From the NCBI RefSeq assembly GCF_014647055.1, contig NZ_BMOL01000022.1, forward strand, positions 1 to 41,432: a DNA stretch of 41,432 nucleotides, written 5' to 3'. Numbering within the stretch: the first letter of the stretch is position 1; the number at the start of each line of letters is the position of its first letter. This document shows, one piece after another, positions 22,406 through 30,483 of this stretch. The position numbers were made by a program, and so were the translations under genes. The notes beneath the pieces were generated by a model, which made no database searches, was not told the origin of the DNA, and worked only from the letters and a program-made list of their open reading frames with translations. Source of the DNA: Deinococcus aerolatus (GTDB taxonomy: Bacteria > Deinococcota > Deinococci > Deinococcales > Deinococcaceae).

Positions 22406-22972
22406 ATGCCCCCGCCGCCCGGCCAGATCATCCTGATCAACGGTGCCTCCAGCGCCGGAAAGACCACGCTGTGCCGCGCCCTGCGCGACGCGCTGCCCGA
22501 CACCACCGCGGGGCCGTTCCTGCATTTCTCGCTGGACTTCTTCATGTTCGACGCGGACGTGCTGCCGCGCACGCCTGGGGGCCGGGTGCGCGACTGGGGG
22601 CGCATCCGGCCGCAGGTCTTCGACGGCTACTACCGCTGCCTGCCCGCGTTGCTGTCGGCGGGCAACAATCTGGTGGTGGACCTGATCATCGAGACGGGGG
22701 CGCAGCGCGACCGTCTGCGCGAGCTGCTGGCCCCGCACGACGTGTATCTGGTGGGCCTGCGCTGTCCGGTCTGGGAACTGGAGCGGCGGGAGGCGGCGCG
22801 TGGAGACCGTCGCGCCGGCGACGCCCACCGCGACGCGCAGACGGTGCATACCTTCATGCCCTATGACCTTGAACTTGACTGCACGGACGCCCCGCCGCAC
22901 AACGTGGCGCGGGTGGTGTCCGGCTGGACGGCGCGGCCCGCCGGGGCAGTGTGGGGTCGGGGGGCGGAGTAG
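22406..22972 (+). CDS. Chloramphenicol-phosphotransferase-like P-loop protein
   Basis: 188 residues. The Walker A loop is GASSAGKTT (13-21), preceded by IILIN as in chloramphenicol 3-O-phosphotransferase (CPT) proteins. HFSLDFFMFDADVLP carries the catalytic-type Asp, and YLVGLRCPVWELERREAARG matches the CPT lid region. CPT relatives phosphorylate small hydroxylated molecules; in most bacteria the substrate is unknown, and resistance should not be assumed. The start follows the gap shared with the CBS gene, where GGCGG-CATTA-CCGCC forms a short inverted repeat. The 3' end is Gly-rich. Confidence 0.8.
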   Translation: MPPPPGQIILINGASSAGKTTLCRALRDALPDTTAGPFLHFSLDFFMFDADVLPRTPGGRVRDWGRIRPQVFDGYYRCLPALLSAGNNLVVDLIIETGAQRDRLRELLAPHDVYLVGLRCPVWELERREAARGDRRAGDAHRDAQTVHTFMPYDLELDCTDAPPHNVARVVSGWTARPAGAVWGRGAE

Positions 22973-23020
22973 GGACTGCCCCTCTGGCTCCCACCCCATG
23001 CGTCTCAGCCTGTGGGCCTG

Positions 23021-23026
23021 TAGTCT
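23021..23026 (+). promoter_or_regulatory. -10 element TAGTCT of a leaderless protease mRNA
   Basis: TAGTCT ends five bases before ATG 23032. No Shine-Dalgarno precedes the ATG. Confidence 0.5.
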
Positions 23027-23031
23027 GGGCC

Positions 23032-24405
23032 ATGCCACGTCGTGTGCTGTTGCCTGCCCTGTTGTTGTCTGCGCTTCTGACCGCCTGTCTGGGCCAGCCG
23101 CCGGCCCCGAATCCGGAACCGGGCGGGCCGCCGTCCCCCGCAGTGTGCCGCCCCCTAATTGCCGCCTCGCTGGGCACGGCCCCCCAGCACTGGCCGCAAG
23201 TCAGGGCCGATTGGAGCGCCGCGCGGGTCACGGGCCAGGTGCTGATCCTGACGGACAGTATGGCTGGGCCGCTGCAGACCCAGGCCCTCAGTGCTCTGGG
23301 AGGCGTGCAGGCGCAGGCGATCTCTCCGGGGGTGCGCCTGGCCCGGACTCCGGCGGGCGAGAGCGATCAGGCCTTCGCGGGTCGCCTGGAGGCCGCAGGG
23401 TTGCGGACCCAGCCCAACTACGTTTACCGGGCACTGGCCGTGCCCAATGATCTGGCGTTTCCAGGCAACGCGGGCCTGGAGATCAAGGCAGGTGCAGGCA
23501 CGGTCAAGGTCTTTCAGACCTACCTGACACGCATCAGGGTGCCGGAGGCCTGGGACGAGCTGAAGGCCGCTGGAAAAACGCCGCTGGGGGCCACCACCGC
23601 TGTCCTGGACTCGGCGGCGGACCGCAGCCACCCCGAATTGCAGGGCCGCGTGAGCGAGGCTGCGTCGTGTCTGGTCCCGAACCCGGATGGGGAGGAAATC
23701 ACGGCCGGCGAACACGGCACCGAGGTTACCGGCCTGATCGGCGCGAACACCAACAATGGCCAGGGCATTGCTGGCGTGGCCTGGAGCGGCCCCCTGCTGA
23801 GCATCGCGGTGCTGGACAGCTCCGGCTCCGGCAGCACGGCGGACCTGGCCGCAGGGTTGAATTACGCCGTTCAGCGAGGGGCAAAGGTCATTAACATCAG
23901 CGTGGGCACCCCCAATCTTCAGGGAGACGCGGTGCTGGACGCGGCGCTCACAAACGCCACGAAGTCGGCGGTGGTGGTTGTCGCGGCGGGCAACTCGCCG
24001 AACGAGGGCGTGTATTACCCGGCCAGCCACCCGGACGTAATTGCGGTGGGGGCGGTGGGCAGCCGGGACGGAGAGCTGGCCTGTTACAGCGCCCGCCCCG
24101 ACGCCGGGCACCCCCGCAAGCTGGATATCGTCGCGCCGGGCGGTGCTGGTTATAAACACAACACATGTCCAGGAGCCAAGCCTAATGAGGATATACCCGT
24201 TCTGGCCTCCGGCGGAAAGTACTCGCTGAGTGTAGGCACCAGTTTCGCAGCCCCGATGGTCAGCGGCGTCGTGGCCCTGATGCGCGGCGCAAACCCTGGC
24301 CTGAGCGCGGCGCAGACCCGTGCCCTGCTGCTGGGCAGCGTCAACCGCACGGCCGGATTGCCCCTGCTGGACGCGGCTGCTGCCGTGCGTGCCGCGCTGC
24401 GTTAG
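23032..24405 (+). CDS. Subtilisin-like (S8) serine protease, lipoprotein
   Basis: 457 residues. The N-terminus is a lipoprotein signal peptide with the lipobox LLTAC (Cys19), so the enzyme is probably anchored to the cell envelope. Residues about 40-165 resemble the fervidolysin/S8 pro-region. The catalytic triad is Asp193 (AVLDSAAD), His229 (GEHGTEVTG) and Ser404 (VGTSFAAPMVSG), with oxyanion Asn321 (AAGNSPNEG). All are intact. In-frame codons upstream to 22951 do not continue the signal peptide. Extra cysteines at 213, 351 and 379 could form disulfides. It likely acts in protein turnover or nutrient use outside the cytoplasm. Confidence 0.92.
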   Translation: MPRRVLLPALLLSALLTACLGQPPAPNPEPGGPPSPAVCRPLIAASLGTAPQHWPQVRADWSAARVTGQVLILTDSMAGPLQTQALSALGGVQAQAISPGVRLARTPAGESDQAFAGRLEAAGLRTQPNYVYRALAVPNDLAFPGNAGLEIKAGAGTVKVFQTYLTRIRVPEAWDELKAAGKTPLGATTAVLDSAADRSHPELQGRVSEAASCLVPNPDGEEITAGEHGTEVTGLIGANTNNGQGIAGVAWSGPLLSIAVLDSSGSGSTADLAAGLNYAVQRGAKVINISVGTPNLQGDAVLDAALTNATKSAVVVVAAGNSPNEGVYYPASHPDVIAVGAVGSRDGELACYSARPDAGHPRKLDIVAPGGAGYKHNTCPGAKPNEDIPVLASGGKYSLSVGTSFAAPMVSGVVALMRGANPGLSAAQTRALLLGSVNRTAGLPLLDAAAAVRAALR

Positions 24406-24545
24406 AGCATTTGTCCGAATGGAAGTGTCAGAAAAAGAGACTTCTGACGCTGCCATTTTCTGCTCCGCAGCTTTGCAAGTCCCAAATCCCCAACTAAATT
24501 TTCTCACTCCTTCGGTCAAAAGTGGACAGCTCTTTTGACACATAC
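24406..24545. repeat. AT-richer spacer with two perfect hairpins, possible dispersed small repeat
   Basis: This stretch is visibly poorer in G+C than its neighbours and codes for nothing I can support. GTCAGAA-(8)-TTCTGAC spans 24427-24448 and GTCAAAAG-(9)-CTTTTGAC spans 24515-24539. The ends, AGAGCATTTGTCC and the complement AGAGCTGTCC, are imperfect inverted copies. This layout is like the small noncoding repeats described in D. radiodurans, but no second copy is in the window. Confidence 0.4.
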
Positions 24546-24568
24546 TTCAGACGCCAGGGCCAGGGCAG

Positions 24569-24599
24569 GAAAAATGGCGGCCCCGGTTGCGGGCCGCCA
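24569..24599 (-). terminator. Intrinsic terminator after the small membrane protein gene
   Basis: On the minus strand TGGCGGCCC pairs perfectly with GGGCCGCCA around a 7-base loop and is followed by TTTTTCC. It ends the minus-strand unit coming from 24914. Confidence 0.8.
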
Positions 24600-24647
24600 C
24601 TTGCCTTGATCAATATTCTCTTCTCGGACTGCCCTGTGCACCCGCCC

Positions 24648-24914
24648 CTACTGGTGGGTGTTGCCCGGCAACAGCGCGGGCGCCTGCAGGTGGCGCACCA
24701 GCAGGATAAACACCACGGCGGCGTGCATCACCAGCAGGCCGAACAGCGCCTCCTCGGGCGCGGTGGAGTAGCCGTAGGCCCCCACCAGTTGAAACAGGGT
24801 CATGACCAGCAGGGCGCGTGGACGGCGCTCGGGAAAACGCACGTACAGGTAGAGGCCGCCGCAGATGCTGAACAGCAGGGGCAGAATGAGGGTATTGATC
24901 AATCCTTGATCCAT
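24648..24914 (-). CDS. Small integral membrane protein of unknown function
   Basis: 88 residues with three predicted membrane spans at about 5-25, 34-50 and 56-73 (LINTLILPLLFSICGGLYLY is the first). A basic loop, RFPERRPR, lies between spans 1 and 2. I do not recognise a family. ATG 24914 lies five bases after GATAAT on the minus strand (complement of 24920-24925), suggesting a leaderless mRNA. A good terminator follows it, which supports a real gene. It comes 123 bp after the enolase-family gene on the same strand. Confidence 0.6.
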   Translation of the reverse strand: MDQGLINTLILPLLFSICGGLYLYVRFPERRPRALLVMTLFQLVGAYGYSTAPEEALFGLLVMHAAVVFILLVRHLQAPALLPGNTHQ

Positions 24915-25037
24915 GCCTCATTATCGGGGCCATCCTCTGACATGACTGTCACCTGCATAGAAGTCTTGCAGGACGGCAAAAAGTGGCTAAAGTCACCAAA
25001 CGGATGGACGGGAATCACTGGGCGAGCCGAAGCAGGT

Positions 25038-26147
25038 CTACAGGCGGTAACGCGCCAGCTTCTGCGGGTCCAGTGCATGGTCGCGCAGGCTGCTCACGTC
25101 CAGCCACCCGTCCTCGAAGGTGACGGGCCGGTTCAGCAGGTCGCCCTGCAACTTCAGCACGAAACTCAGCTCGCAGGGCTCGGTCACCCCGGCGTGGGTG
25201 GACAGCAGGGCGGCGTGCAGGGTGCCCAGCCCGGTGCTGGCCTGCGAGCCCACCATGCCGCGCTTGCCGTGCCGGGCAGCCTCGCCCAGCATCCACGCGC
25301 CGTCGGTAAAGCCGTTGCGGGCAGTCTTGACGTTCAGTACGTCGAAGGTGTCGAAGTCCAGTTCCCGCGCCAGATCGGCGGGGGTAAAGCAGCTGTCGTC
25401 GGCCACGATGGGCAGCGGCGTGTGGGCGTGCAGTTCGGCCCGCGCCCGCAACCCGCGCACCGGCAGCGGCTCTTCCACATACAGCAGTCCGGCCTCCCGC
25501 ATGGCGCTCAGGGCGGCGGGGGCGGTTTCCGGCGTCAGGGTCTCGTTGCTGTCGGCGTACAGCAGCACGTCCGCGCCAAAGGTGCAGCGCAGGTCGGCAA
25601 TCACGGCCAGATCGCGGGCGTGGTCCCGGCCCACCTTGACCTTCAGGCAGCGCACACCTGCCGCCACCACACGTTCGGCCTCGGCCAGCATGTCGGCGGG
25701 CGTGCCCAGCCCCAGGATGAAGCTGACGCGCACGCGCGGGTTTGGTCCCAGCAGCGTGTCAAACAGGGTCAGGCCTGCGGCGCGGGCACGGGCGTCGTGC
25801 AGCGCCATGTCCAGCGCCCCGCGCGCGGTGTGGTTGTTCGCCACGCTGTTGCGCGCCCGGTTCAGGGCCGCCTCGTCGGCGATGTCCAGTCCCGTCAGGG
25901 CGGGGGAGAGGTGGGCCAGCACGGCCACCACGCTGGCGGGCGTCTCGCCGTAGATGGTGGGGCGCGGCGTGGCCTCGGCCTGCCCCACCGTGCCGTCCGA
26001 CAGGCTCACGCGCACCAGCACATGCTCGGCGGCGCTGATAGAGGAATGGGCCCCCCAGGCCAGAGCGGAGGTCAGCGGCAGCCGGTATGGAATGGCCTCA
26101 ATCTTCTGAACGGTGACGCCGCTGCGGGACACTTCAGGGGGGTTCAT
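25038..26147 (-). CDS. Enolase-superfamily enzyme, dipeptide-epimerase/muconate-cycloisomerase type
   Basis: 369 residues from ATG 26147. The barrel carries the KxK motif at 169-171 (CLKVKVG), metal ligands Asp199 (YADSNE), Glu225 (YVEEPL) and Asp250 (VADDS), and general base Lys274 (NVKTAR). This is the two-lysine arrangement of the muconate-lactonising subgroup, which includes dipeptide epimerases, N-acylamino-acid racemases and o-succinylbenzoate synthases. I favour dipeptide epimerase from LKVKVG and the DDSC segment, but specificity is a guess. The start overlaps the stop of the P-loop gene as ATGA; an ATG six bases earlier is possible. The gene pair is probably one functional unit. Confidence 0.82.
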   Translation of the reverse strand: MNPPEVSRSGVTVQKIEAIPYRLPLTSALAWGAHSSISAAEHVLVRVSLSDGTVGQAEATPRPTIYGETPASVVAVLAHLSPALTGLDIADEAALNRARNSVANNHTARGALDMALHDARARAAGLTLFDTLLGPNPRVRVSFILGLGTPADMLAEAERVVAAGVRCLKVKVGRDHARDLAVIADLRCTFGADVLLYADSNETLTPETAPAALSAMREAGLLYVEEPLPVRGLRARAELHAHTPLPIVADDSCFTPADLARELDFDTFDVLNVKTARNGFTDGAWMLGEAARHGKRGMVGSQASTGLGTLHAALLSTHAGVTEPCELSFVLKLQGDLLNRPVTFEDGWLDVSSLRDHALDPQKLARYRL

Positions 26148-26923
26148 GCCCATGCCTGCACGGCCCGTGCCACCTGGGCCGGGCTCAGGGCCACGGTGTC
26201 CAGAACCAGCGCCCGCTGCGGTGGCAGGGTCCGCAAGAACTCCTCGGCGGCGGCGGGATCGTACTGGCGGCGCTCGCTCAGCACGATGCGGACCTTTGCC
26301 AGCACTCCGGCGGCGGGGCAGTCCGGCCCTTCCAGCGCAGCCAGCTCGTCCAGCTCCCCATCAGTGAAGACGGCGGCCACACCGGGCAGCGCCGCCAGCC
26401 CGGCCCGCAGGTGACTGGCTGCCCCCGTGTCTGCCGCCACCTGATCGAAGCCGTCCGCGCGTCCCAGCAGGCGGCGCACGCGCACGGCGTCAGGGGCACC
26501 CAGCGCCACGAAGCGCCACGCCGGGAAGTGCCGGGCGGCGTGGCGTACCTCGTCCAGTCCGCGCAGGCCGTCAAACAGCGGGGCCGTTCCCCAGTGGCGG
26601 GTGTCGGCCAGCAGCGAGCCCAGCGCCTGCGCCATACCGCCTGGGTGGGCGGCGCGGTACTGCGCGGTCAGGGCGAAGCGTTCCTCGCGGTCGGTCACGG
26701 CGCGGCCCGCCAGGGGCCATAGCATCACGGCGTCGGTCACCTCGCGGCGGTTGGGCAGCACTCGCTGACCCGTCAGCTGTTGCAGGGCCGCCAAGGCGGT
26801 GCTCTTGCCCACCCCGGTCACGCCCACCAGCACCGTCAGCGGCAGCCCGCCCAGCGCCTGTTCATCTGCGCTGGGCGACGTGTGGTCAAGACGAAGGTGG
26901 GGCAACGGCAGGCGGGCGCTCAC
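26144..26923 (-). CDS. P-loop ATPase/kinase-like protein coupled to the enolase-family enzyme
   Basis: 259 residues from GTG 26923. Walker A is GVTGVGKST (34-42) on strand TVLV. The rest ([39 protein letters not shown]) belongs to no named kinase I know; the overall size suits a P-loop kinase or nucleotide-regulated switch. An in-frame ATG at 26977 exists, but TAGCCT ends seven bases before the GTG (complement of 26931-26936), marking a leaderless start there. The stop overlaps the next gene's ATG, so the two proteins are probably made in fixed ratio. Function unknown. Confidence 0.72.
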   Translation of the reverse strand: MSARLPLPHLRLDHTSPSADEQALGGLPLTVLVGVTGVGKSTALAALQQLTGQRVLPNRREVTDAVMLWPLAGRAVTDREERFALTAQYRAAHPGGMAQALGSLLADTRHWGTAPLFDGLRGLDEVRHAARHFPAWRFVALGAPDAVRVRRLLGRADGFDQVAADTGAASHLRAGLAALPGVAAVFTDGELDELAALEGPDCPAAGVLAKVRIVLSERRQYDPAAAEEFLRTLPPQRALVLDTVALSPAQVARAVQAWA

Positions 26924-26930
26924 AGGGTTC

Positions 26931-26936
26931 AGGCTA
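26931..26936 (-). promoter_or_regulatory. -10 element TAGCCT of the leaderless P-loop/enolase operon
   Basis: Minus-strand TAGCCT ends seven bases before GTG 26923. It fixes the start codon in a frame that is otherwise open further upstream. Confidence 0.5.
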
Positions 26937-26983
26937 CACGGCCCGGAGGCCGGGCGTCCGCCAGAGGTCCAGCCCACCTCGCC

Positions 26984-28282
26984 TTACCGAAGGCGCTCAT
27001 CTCCCGGCGCGACCGCAAACACCCCGCCCCACGCCTTGTAACGACTGACAAACTCTTCTTCGGTGCGTGTGCCGTCCGCAAACGCGACGGTGCGCGTGAC
27101 CACGGCCCGCATTCCGGCGGCGGGCATGTCCACGCGCCGCGCCGCACCCTTCTCTAGTGCCCGGTCCACCATAAAGGTGGGATCGGGCGCGGGCCTGCGG
27201 GCACTGATGGAGGGTTCAGACAGGCGGACCTTGCGGCCGTCGTCCGCTCCAAACACGCTGACGGTCAGCGTCTCGGCCTTCAGGTCCCAGGCGGCCTGCA
27301 CCAGCAGCGGCGCGGCGGTGTCGTTCTTCCAGCGCAGATCCTTGCTGGGGGCGTAGACAGCGGCGTCCAGGCCTGGTTCCTCGTAATAGCCCACCAGATA
27401 CGAGTGTTCGTGCCGCTCGGTGATGGGTAAGCCGGCGTTGAAGGCGGCCCGGAACACGGTGGTGCTGACCTGACAGATGCCGCCGCCGTCCTCGGTGGAC
27501 AGGGTGTCGCCCGTGACCACGTAGCCCGGCTGAAACCCTGTGGCCGCATTGATTGGCCCGATCAGGGCGTTGAAGCTGAAGGTTCCGCCCGGCGCCACCC
27601 ACGCGCCCTGTATCCTCTGCGCCCCGGTGCGGATGTTGTGCACCCGGAAGTCGGGGCTGCCCGCAAAACTGGACTGGCCGCTGGCCAGGTGCCCCAGCCC
27701 CTTCCCGGCGGCCCAGCGCACGCTGCGGGCCGGGGCTTCCAGCGCGACGTTCAGGACGCTGCGCGTCTGGCCCTTCCGGATGGCCCCCAGCAGCGCTGCC
27801 TCGCTGGCCTGCCGCTGCACCTTCCAGCCGGTGCGGGCCTCACCGATCCAGTCCGCGCCCACCTGCCGAAAGCGGATGTCGCGGGGCTGTCTGGCCTCAA
27901 TTCCGGCGTACACACGGTCCAGCGCAGGCCGGATGGTCTCCAGCGAGCCGCTCTCGCGGATCTGCGTGGTCTGTTTGGGCCGCAGGGACAGGCTGGCCGA
28001 CAGGTTCAGCAGCGGACGCTGCACCTCTCCATCTACCAGACGCGGCTCCGGCACCGTCCAGCGCAGCTCCATCGTCTGCGGGCGCTCAGGATCAGGCGCC
28101 GGGGCGGGGGGAGCTGGTGTTACAGGGGTGGGGGTGATCACAGGAGGGGATGGAGAGGCAGAGGCGGCGAGGACAGGACTCGCCTGCGCCTGCGTTGCGG
28201 CCTCGGCGGGGCCACAGCCGGCCAGCACCGCGCCCAGCCCGGCGAGGCCCGAGGAGATCAAGAGCACTTTGAATGCGGTCAT
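26984..28282 (-). CDS. VanW-family lipoprotein
   Basis: 432 residues. The N-terminus is a lipoprotein signal with lipobox LAGC (Cys23), followed by a Pro/Ala-rich linker to about residue 70. The VanW domain (about 210-345) shows NIRTGAQRIQGAWVAPGGTF, the invariant GGGICQVSTTVFRAAF and HEHSYLVGYY. VanW proteins are named from glycopeptide-resistance clusters but are common in cell-envelope settings; the biochemical role is unknown, and no van genes are here. The residue 100-200 region may be a PG-binding YoaR-like domain. AAGGGAA precedes the ATG. It points towards the P-loop/enolase pair, 60 bp away. Confidence 0.88.
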   Translation of the reverse strand: MTAFKVLLISSGLAGLGAVLAGCGPAEAATQAQASPVLAASASPSPPVITPTPVTPAPPAPAPDPERPQTMELRWTVPEPRLVDGEVQRPLLNLSASLSLRPKQTTQIRESGSLETIRPALDRVYAGIEARQPRDIRFRQVGADWIGEARTGWKVQRQASEAALLGAIRKGQTRSVLNVALEAPARSVRWAAGKGLGHLASGQSSFAGSPDFRVHNIRTGAQRIQGAWVAPGGTFSFNALIGPINAATGFQPGYVVTGDTLSTEDGGGICQVSTTVFRAAFNAGLPITERHEHSYLVGYYEEPGLDAAVYAPSKDLRWKNDTAAPLLVQAAWDLKAETLTVSVFGADDGRKVRLSEPSISARRPAPDPTFMVDRALEKGAARRVDMPAAGMRAVVTRTVAFADGTRTEEEFVSRYKAWGGVFAVAPGDERLR

Positions 28283-28315
28283 AAAATGCGTTCCCTTTTC
28301 TGGCGTGCGAAAGGT

Positions 28316-28350
28316 GAAAGGGGAGAGGCCCGCAAGCCGCTCCCCCTTTC
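28316..28350 (-). terminator. Hairpin after the fasciclin gene
   Basis: GAAAGGGGAG pairs with CTCCCCCTTTC (one extra C) around 14 bases, 19 bases past the fasciclin stop. It is the second of two hairpins in tandem; no strong T-run follows. Confidence 0.5.
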
Positions 28351-28353
28351 CGT

Positions 28354-28372
28354 CTGAGCGGGTTCCGCTCAG
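28354..28372 (-). repeat. Perfect hairpin over the fasciclin stop codon
   Basis: CTGAGCGG-GTT-CCGCTCAG is a perfect 8-bp stem with a 3-base loop that includes the TGA stop. It may slow ribosome release or protect the 3' end of the mRNA. Confidence 0.55.
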
Positions 28373-28848
28373 GGCATCAGGACAGTGTCGATCACGTGGA
28401 TCACGCCGTTGCTGGCCATAACGTCGGCCTTGGTCACCGTGGCGTCGTTGATCATGACCATGCCGCCGCTGGTGGATACGTTGATGTCCGCGCCGTTCAC
28501 GGTGGTGCCGCTCGACATTCCCATGACCTGCGAGGCCGTGACCTTACCGGCGACAACGTGGTATAGCAGCACGGCCTTCAGCTTGGCGGGGTCATTCAGC
28601 AGCGCGTTCAGGTCGGCCTGAGGGATCTTGGCGAACGCGGCATTGGTGGGTGCAAAAACCGTGAACGGGCCGGGGCTGCTCAGGGTTTCGACCAGTCCGG
28701 CAGCCTTCACGGCGGCCAGCAGGGTGCTGAAGTTGGGATCATTCGACACGATGCCAGCAATGGTGTTGCTGGCAGGCATGGAACTGCCGCCGCCGGCAAC
28801 GGCAGCGCCAGTCAACAGCAGAGTGGTCATCAGAAGCATTTTTTTCAT
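28369..28848 (-). CDS. Secreted fasciclin-domain (FAS1) protein
   Basis: 159 residues. A Sec signal peptide (KKMLLMTTLLLTGAAVA) is followed by one FAS1 domain: TIAGIVSNDPNFSTLLAAVK, GPFTVFAPTNAAFAKIP (the conserved H1 motif), LYHVVAGKVTASQV and GVIHVIDTVLMP (H2 motif). FAS1 proteins mediate adhesion or surface contacts; here the protein consists of one domain and should be free or surface-bound. ATG 28848 has GGAGG six bases upstream; the frame extends to 28995 but without a signal peptide. It is one of the more strongly ribosome-bound starts in the window. Confidence 0.93.
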   Translation of the reverse strand: MKKMLLMTTLLLTGAAVAGGGSSMPASNTIAGIVSNDPNFSTLLAAVKAAGLVETLSSPGPFTVFAPTNAAFAKIPQADLNALLNDPAKLKAVLLYHVVAGKVTASQVMGMSSGTTVNGADINVSTSGGMVMINDATVTKADVMASNGVIHVIDTVLMP

Positions 28849-29069
28849 GGTGGTCCTCCAGAAAAGAGAGCGGCTTATCATGCGAAACAGGCGTGGTCTT
28901 CTCAGAGTTTGGGCGATGCGGCAGATATATCCCGGTGAAGCAAGGATCCTACCCGCACCCACAACCTCTTTGACGCCCGTATCGTAACTGCCCATTCGGC
29001 AAGACCCGCGTACGGCGCAATACAGTATGTGATCAGGTTAAATTCTGGATTGAACTGTACGTTAAACCA

Positions 29070-29093
29070 CCGAACTTCATTGATGCGGTTCGG
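29070..29093 (-). terminator. Possible terminator of the glyoxylate operon
   Basis: CCGAAC-(12)-GTTCGG is a 6-bp perfect stem, followed on the minus strand by TGGTTTAAC. It lies about 30 bases past the gckA stop. The T-run is weak. Confidence 0.4.
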
Positions 29094-29123
29094 GAGCTCC
29101 TGGGTTGACGCTAATTGTGGGGT

Positions 29124-30377
29124 TCAGTCTTCTGTGAACCCGACTGCGATCAACCGCAGGTCGTTCAGGTTGTGCCCACTGGGACCAGTGACCAGAGTGT
29201 CGCCCAGCGCGGCGAAGAACGACCCGGAATCGTTGCGCTCCAGAAAGTCGCGTGCCTCCAGGCCCGCCGCCCGTGCCCGCGCGCGGCTGCCGGGGGTCAA
29301 GAACGCTCCGGCTGCCGGGCTGGAGCCGTCCACGCCATCCGAGCCCGCCGACAGGGCGTGCAGGCCATCCTCGCCCAGCGCCAGCAAGAGCGCCAGCGCA
29401 AATTCCAGGTTGCGTCCGCCCACGCCATCGCCGCGCAGGGTCACGGTGGCCTCACCGCCGGAAAGCAGCACCACGGGGGGCTTGACTGGATCGCCATACT
29501 TCTCAACGCTGCGGACCAGCGCCGCGTGCGCCCGCGCCAGTTCGCGGGCCTCGCCCTCGAAACTGTCTGAGAGGATGACGGCCCGGACACCCTGACCCTG
29601 GATGTACGCCTGCGCGGCCTCCAGAAGATGCCGGTTGGAGCCGATGATGGTGTTGGTGACGTGTGGCAGGCGGTCCGGCGTTTCGGGAACCTTGCCGTCC
29701 ACGCCTGCCTGAAAGTGCTGGCGGGTTGCCGGGGCCGCAATGCTGTAACGGTCCAGCACCGCCAGCGCCTCCGCAAAAGTCGTGGCATCCGGCACCGTGG
29801 GGCCGCTGGCGATCACGGATGGATCGTCGCCCACCACGTCGGAGATCAGCAGCGCCGTGACCTGCGCGCGCGTGGCCGCCGCCAGCCGCCCGCCCTTGCT
29901 GCGCGACAGGTGCCTGCGCACGGTGTTGATCTCGCCGATGTCGGCCCCGGCCCGCAACAGCTCCCGCGTCAAGGCCTGCTTTTGCTCCAGCGTCACGCCG
30001 TCCGGGGCGGCCATCAGGGCGCTGCCGCCGCCGGACACCAGCACCAATGCCTGTTGATCCTCTCTCAAGGCTCCCAGCCGCTCCAACGCCGCTTCCGCCG
30101 CCGTCACGCTGGAGGCGTCGGGCACCGGATGGCTGGAGAGCATCAGCGTGGCCGAGCCGGGTAGCTCCAGATTCTCAGTGCCGCGGGGCGCGATCACCAG
30201 GGTTTCCACACCGGGGTACGCCGCCAGGGCCGCCCGTGCCATCGGCAGCGCCGCCTTGCCGAACGCCAGGATGAAATCGGGCCTCTCGCCCTTCAGGTGT
30301 GGGGCCAGCAGGCGGGCCGGACCCGCGGCCTCCAGCGCGGCGCGGTACGCCTGTTCCAGCAGTGAGCGGATGTTCAT
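29124..30377 (-). CDS. gckA: Glycerate 2-kinase (MOFRL type)
   Basis: 417 residues. The N-terminal GCK domain contains LVSGGGSALMAAP and ELLRAGADIGEINTVRRHLS with SKGGRLA; the C-terminal MOFRL domain carries LLSGGEATVTLRGDGVGGRN and GSDGVDGSSPAAGA. These mark the TtuD/GckA class that turns D-glycerate into 2-phosphoglycerate with ATP. It completes the route from glyoxylate into glycolysis. The start follows AAGGAA. It is the last gene after gcl-hyi-garR, 106 bp behind garR, with a 13-bp hairpin in that gap. Confidence 0.93.
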   Translation of the reverse strand: MNIRSLLEQAYRAALEAAGPARLLAPHLKGERPDFILAFGKAALPMARAALAAYPGVETLVIAPRGTENLELPGSATLMLSSHPVPDASSVTAAEAALERLGALREDQQALVLVSGGGSALMAAPDGVTLEQKQALTRELLRAGADIGEINTVRRHLSRSKGGRLAAATRAQVTALLISDVVGDDPSVIASGPTVPDATTFAEALAVLDRYSIAAPATRQHFQAGVDGKVPETPDRLPHVTNTIIGSNRHLLEAAQAYIQGQGVRAVILSDSFEGEARELARAHAALVRSVEKYGDPVKPPVVLLSGGEATVTLRGDGVGGRNLEFALALLLALGEDGLHALSAGSDGVDGSSPAAGAFLTPGSRARARAAGLEARDFLERNDSGSFFAALGDTLVTGPSGHNLNDLRLIAVGFTED

Positions 30378-30422
30378 GGCAGGGGTTCCTTTTGGTTCTA
30401 ATTGGTTCTGAAGGGAAAGGAA

Positions 30423-30466
30423 CAGCGGAACGCAGGACGCGAAAAGGCGCTGGCTGCGTCCCGCTG
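30423..30466 (-). repeat. Large hairpin between garR and gckA
   Basis: CAGCGGAACGCAG and CTGCGTCCCGCTG are inverted copies matching at 12 of 13 positions around 18 bases. On the minus strand TTCCTTTCCC follows. It may protect the upstream message or reduce read-through into gckA. Confidence 0.6.
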
Positions 30467-30483
30467 GGGGTGTGGGGACTGGC

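Noticed and set aside
24522..26414. A 630-codon plus-strand open frame
   Set aside because: It lies antisense to the enolase-family and P-loop genes, is His/Gln/Gly-rich shadow sequence and matches no family.
26984..28282. Vancomycin resistance, from the VanW protein
   Set aside because: VanW domains are widespread; no vanH/A/X/R/S genes are present.
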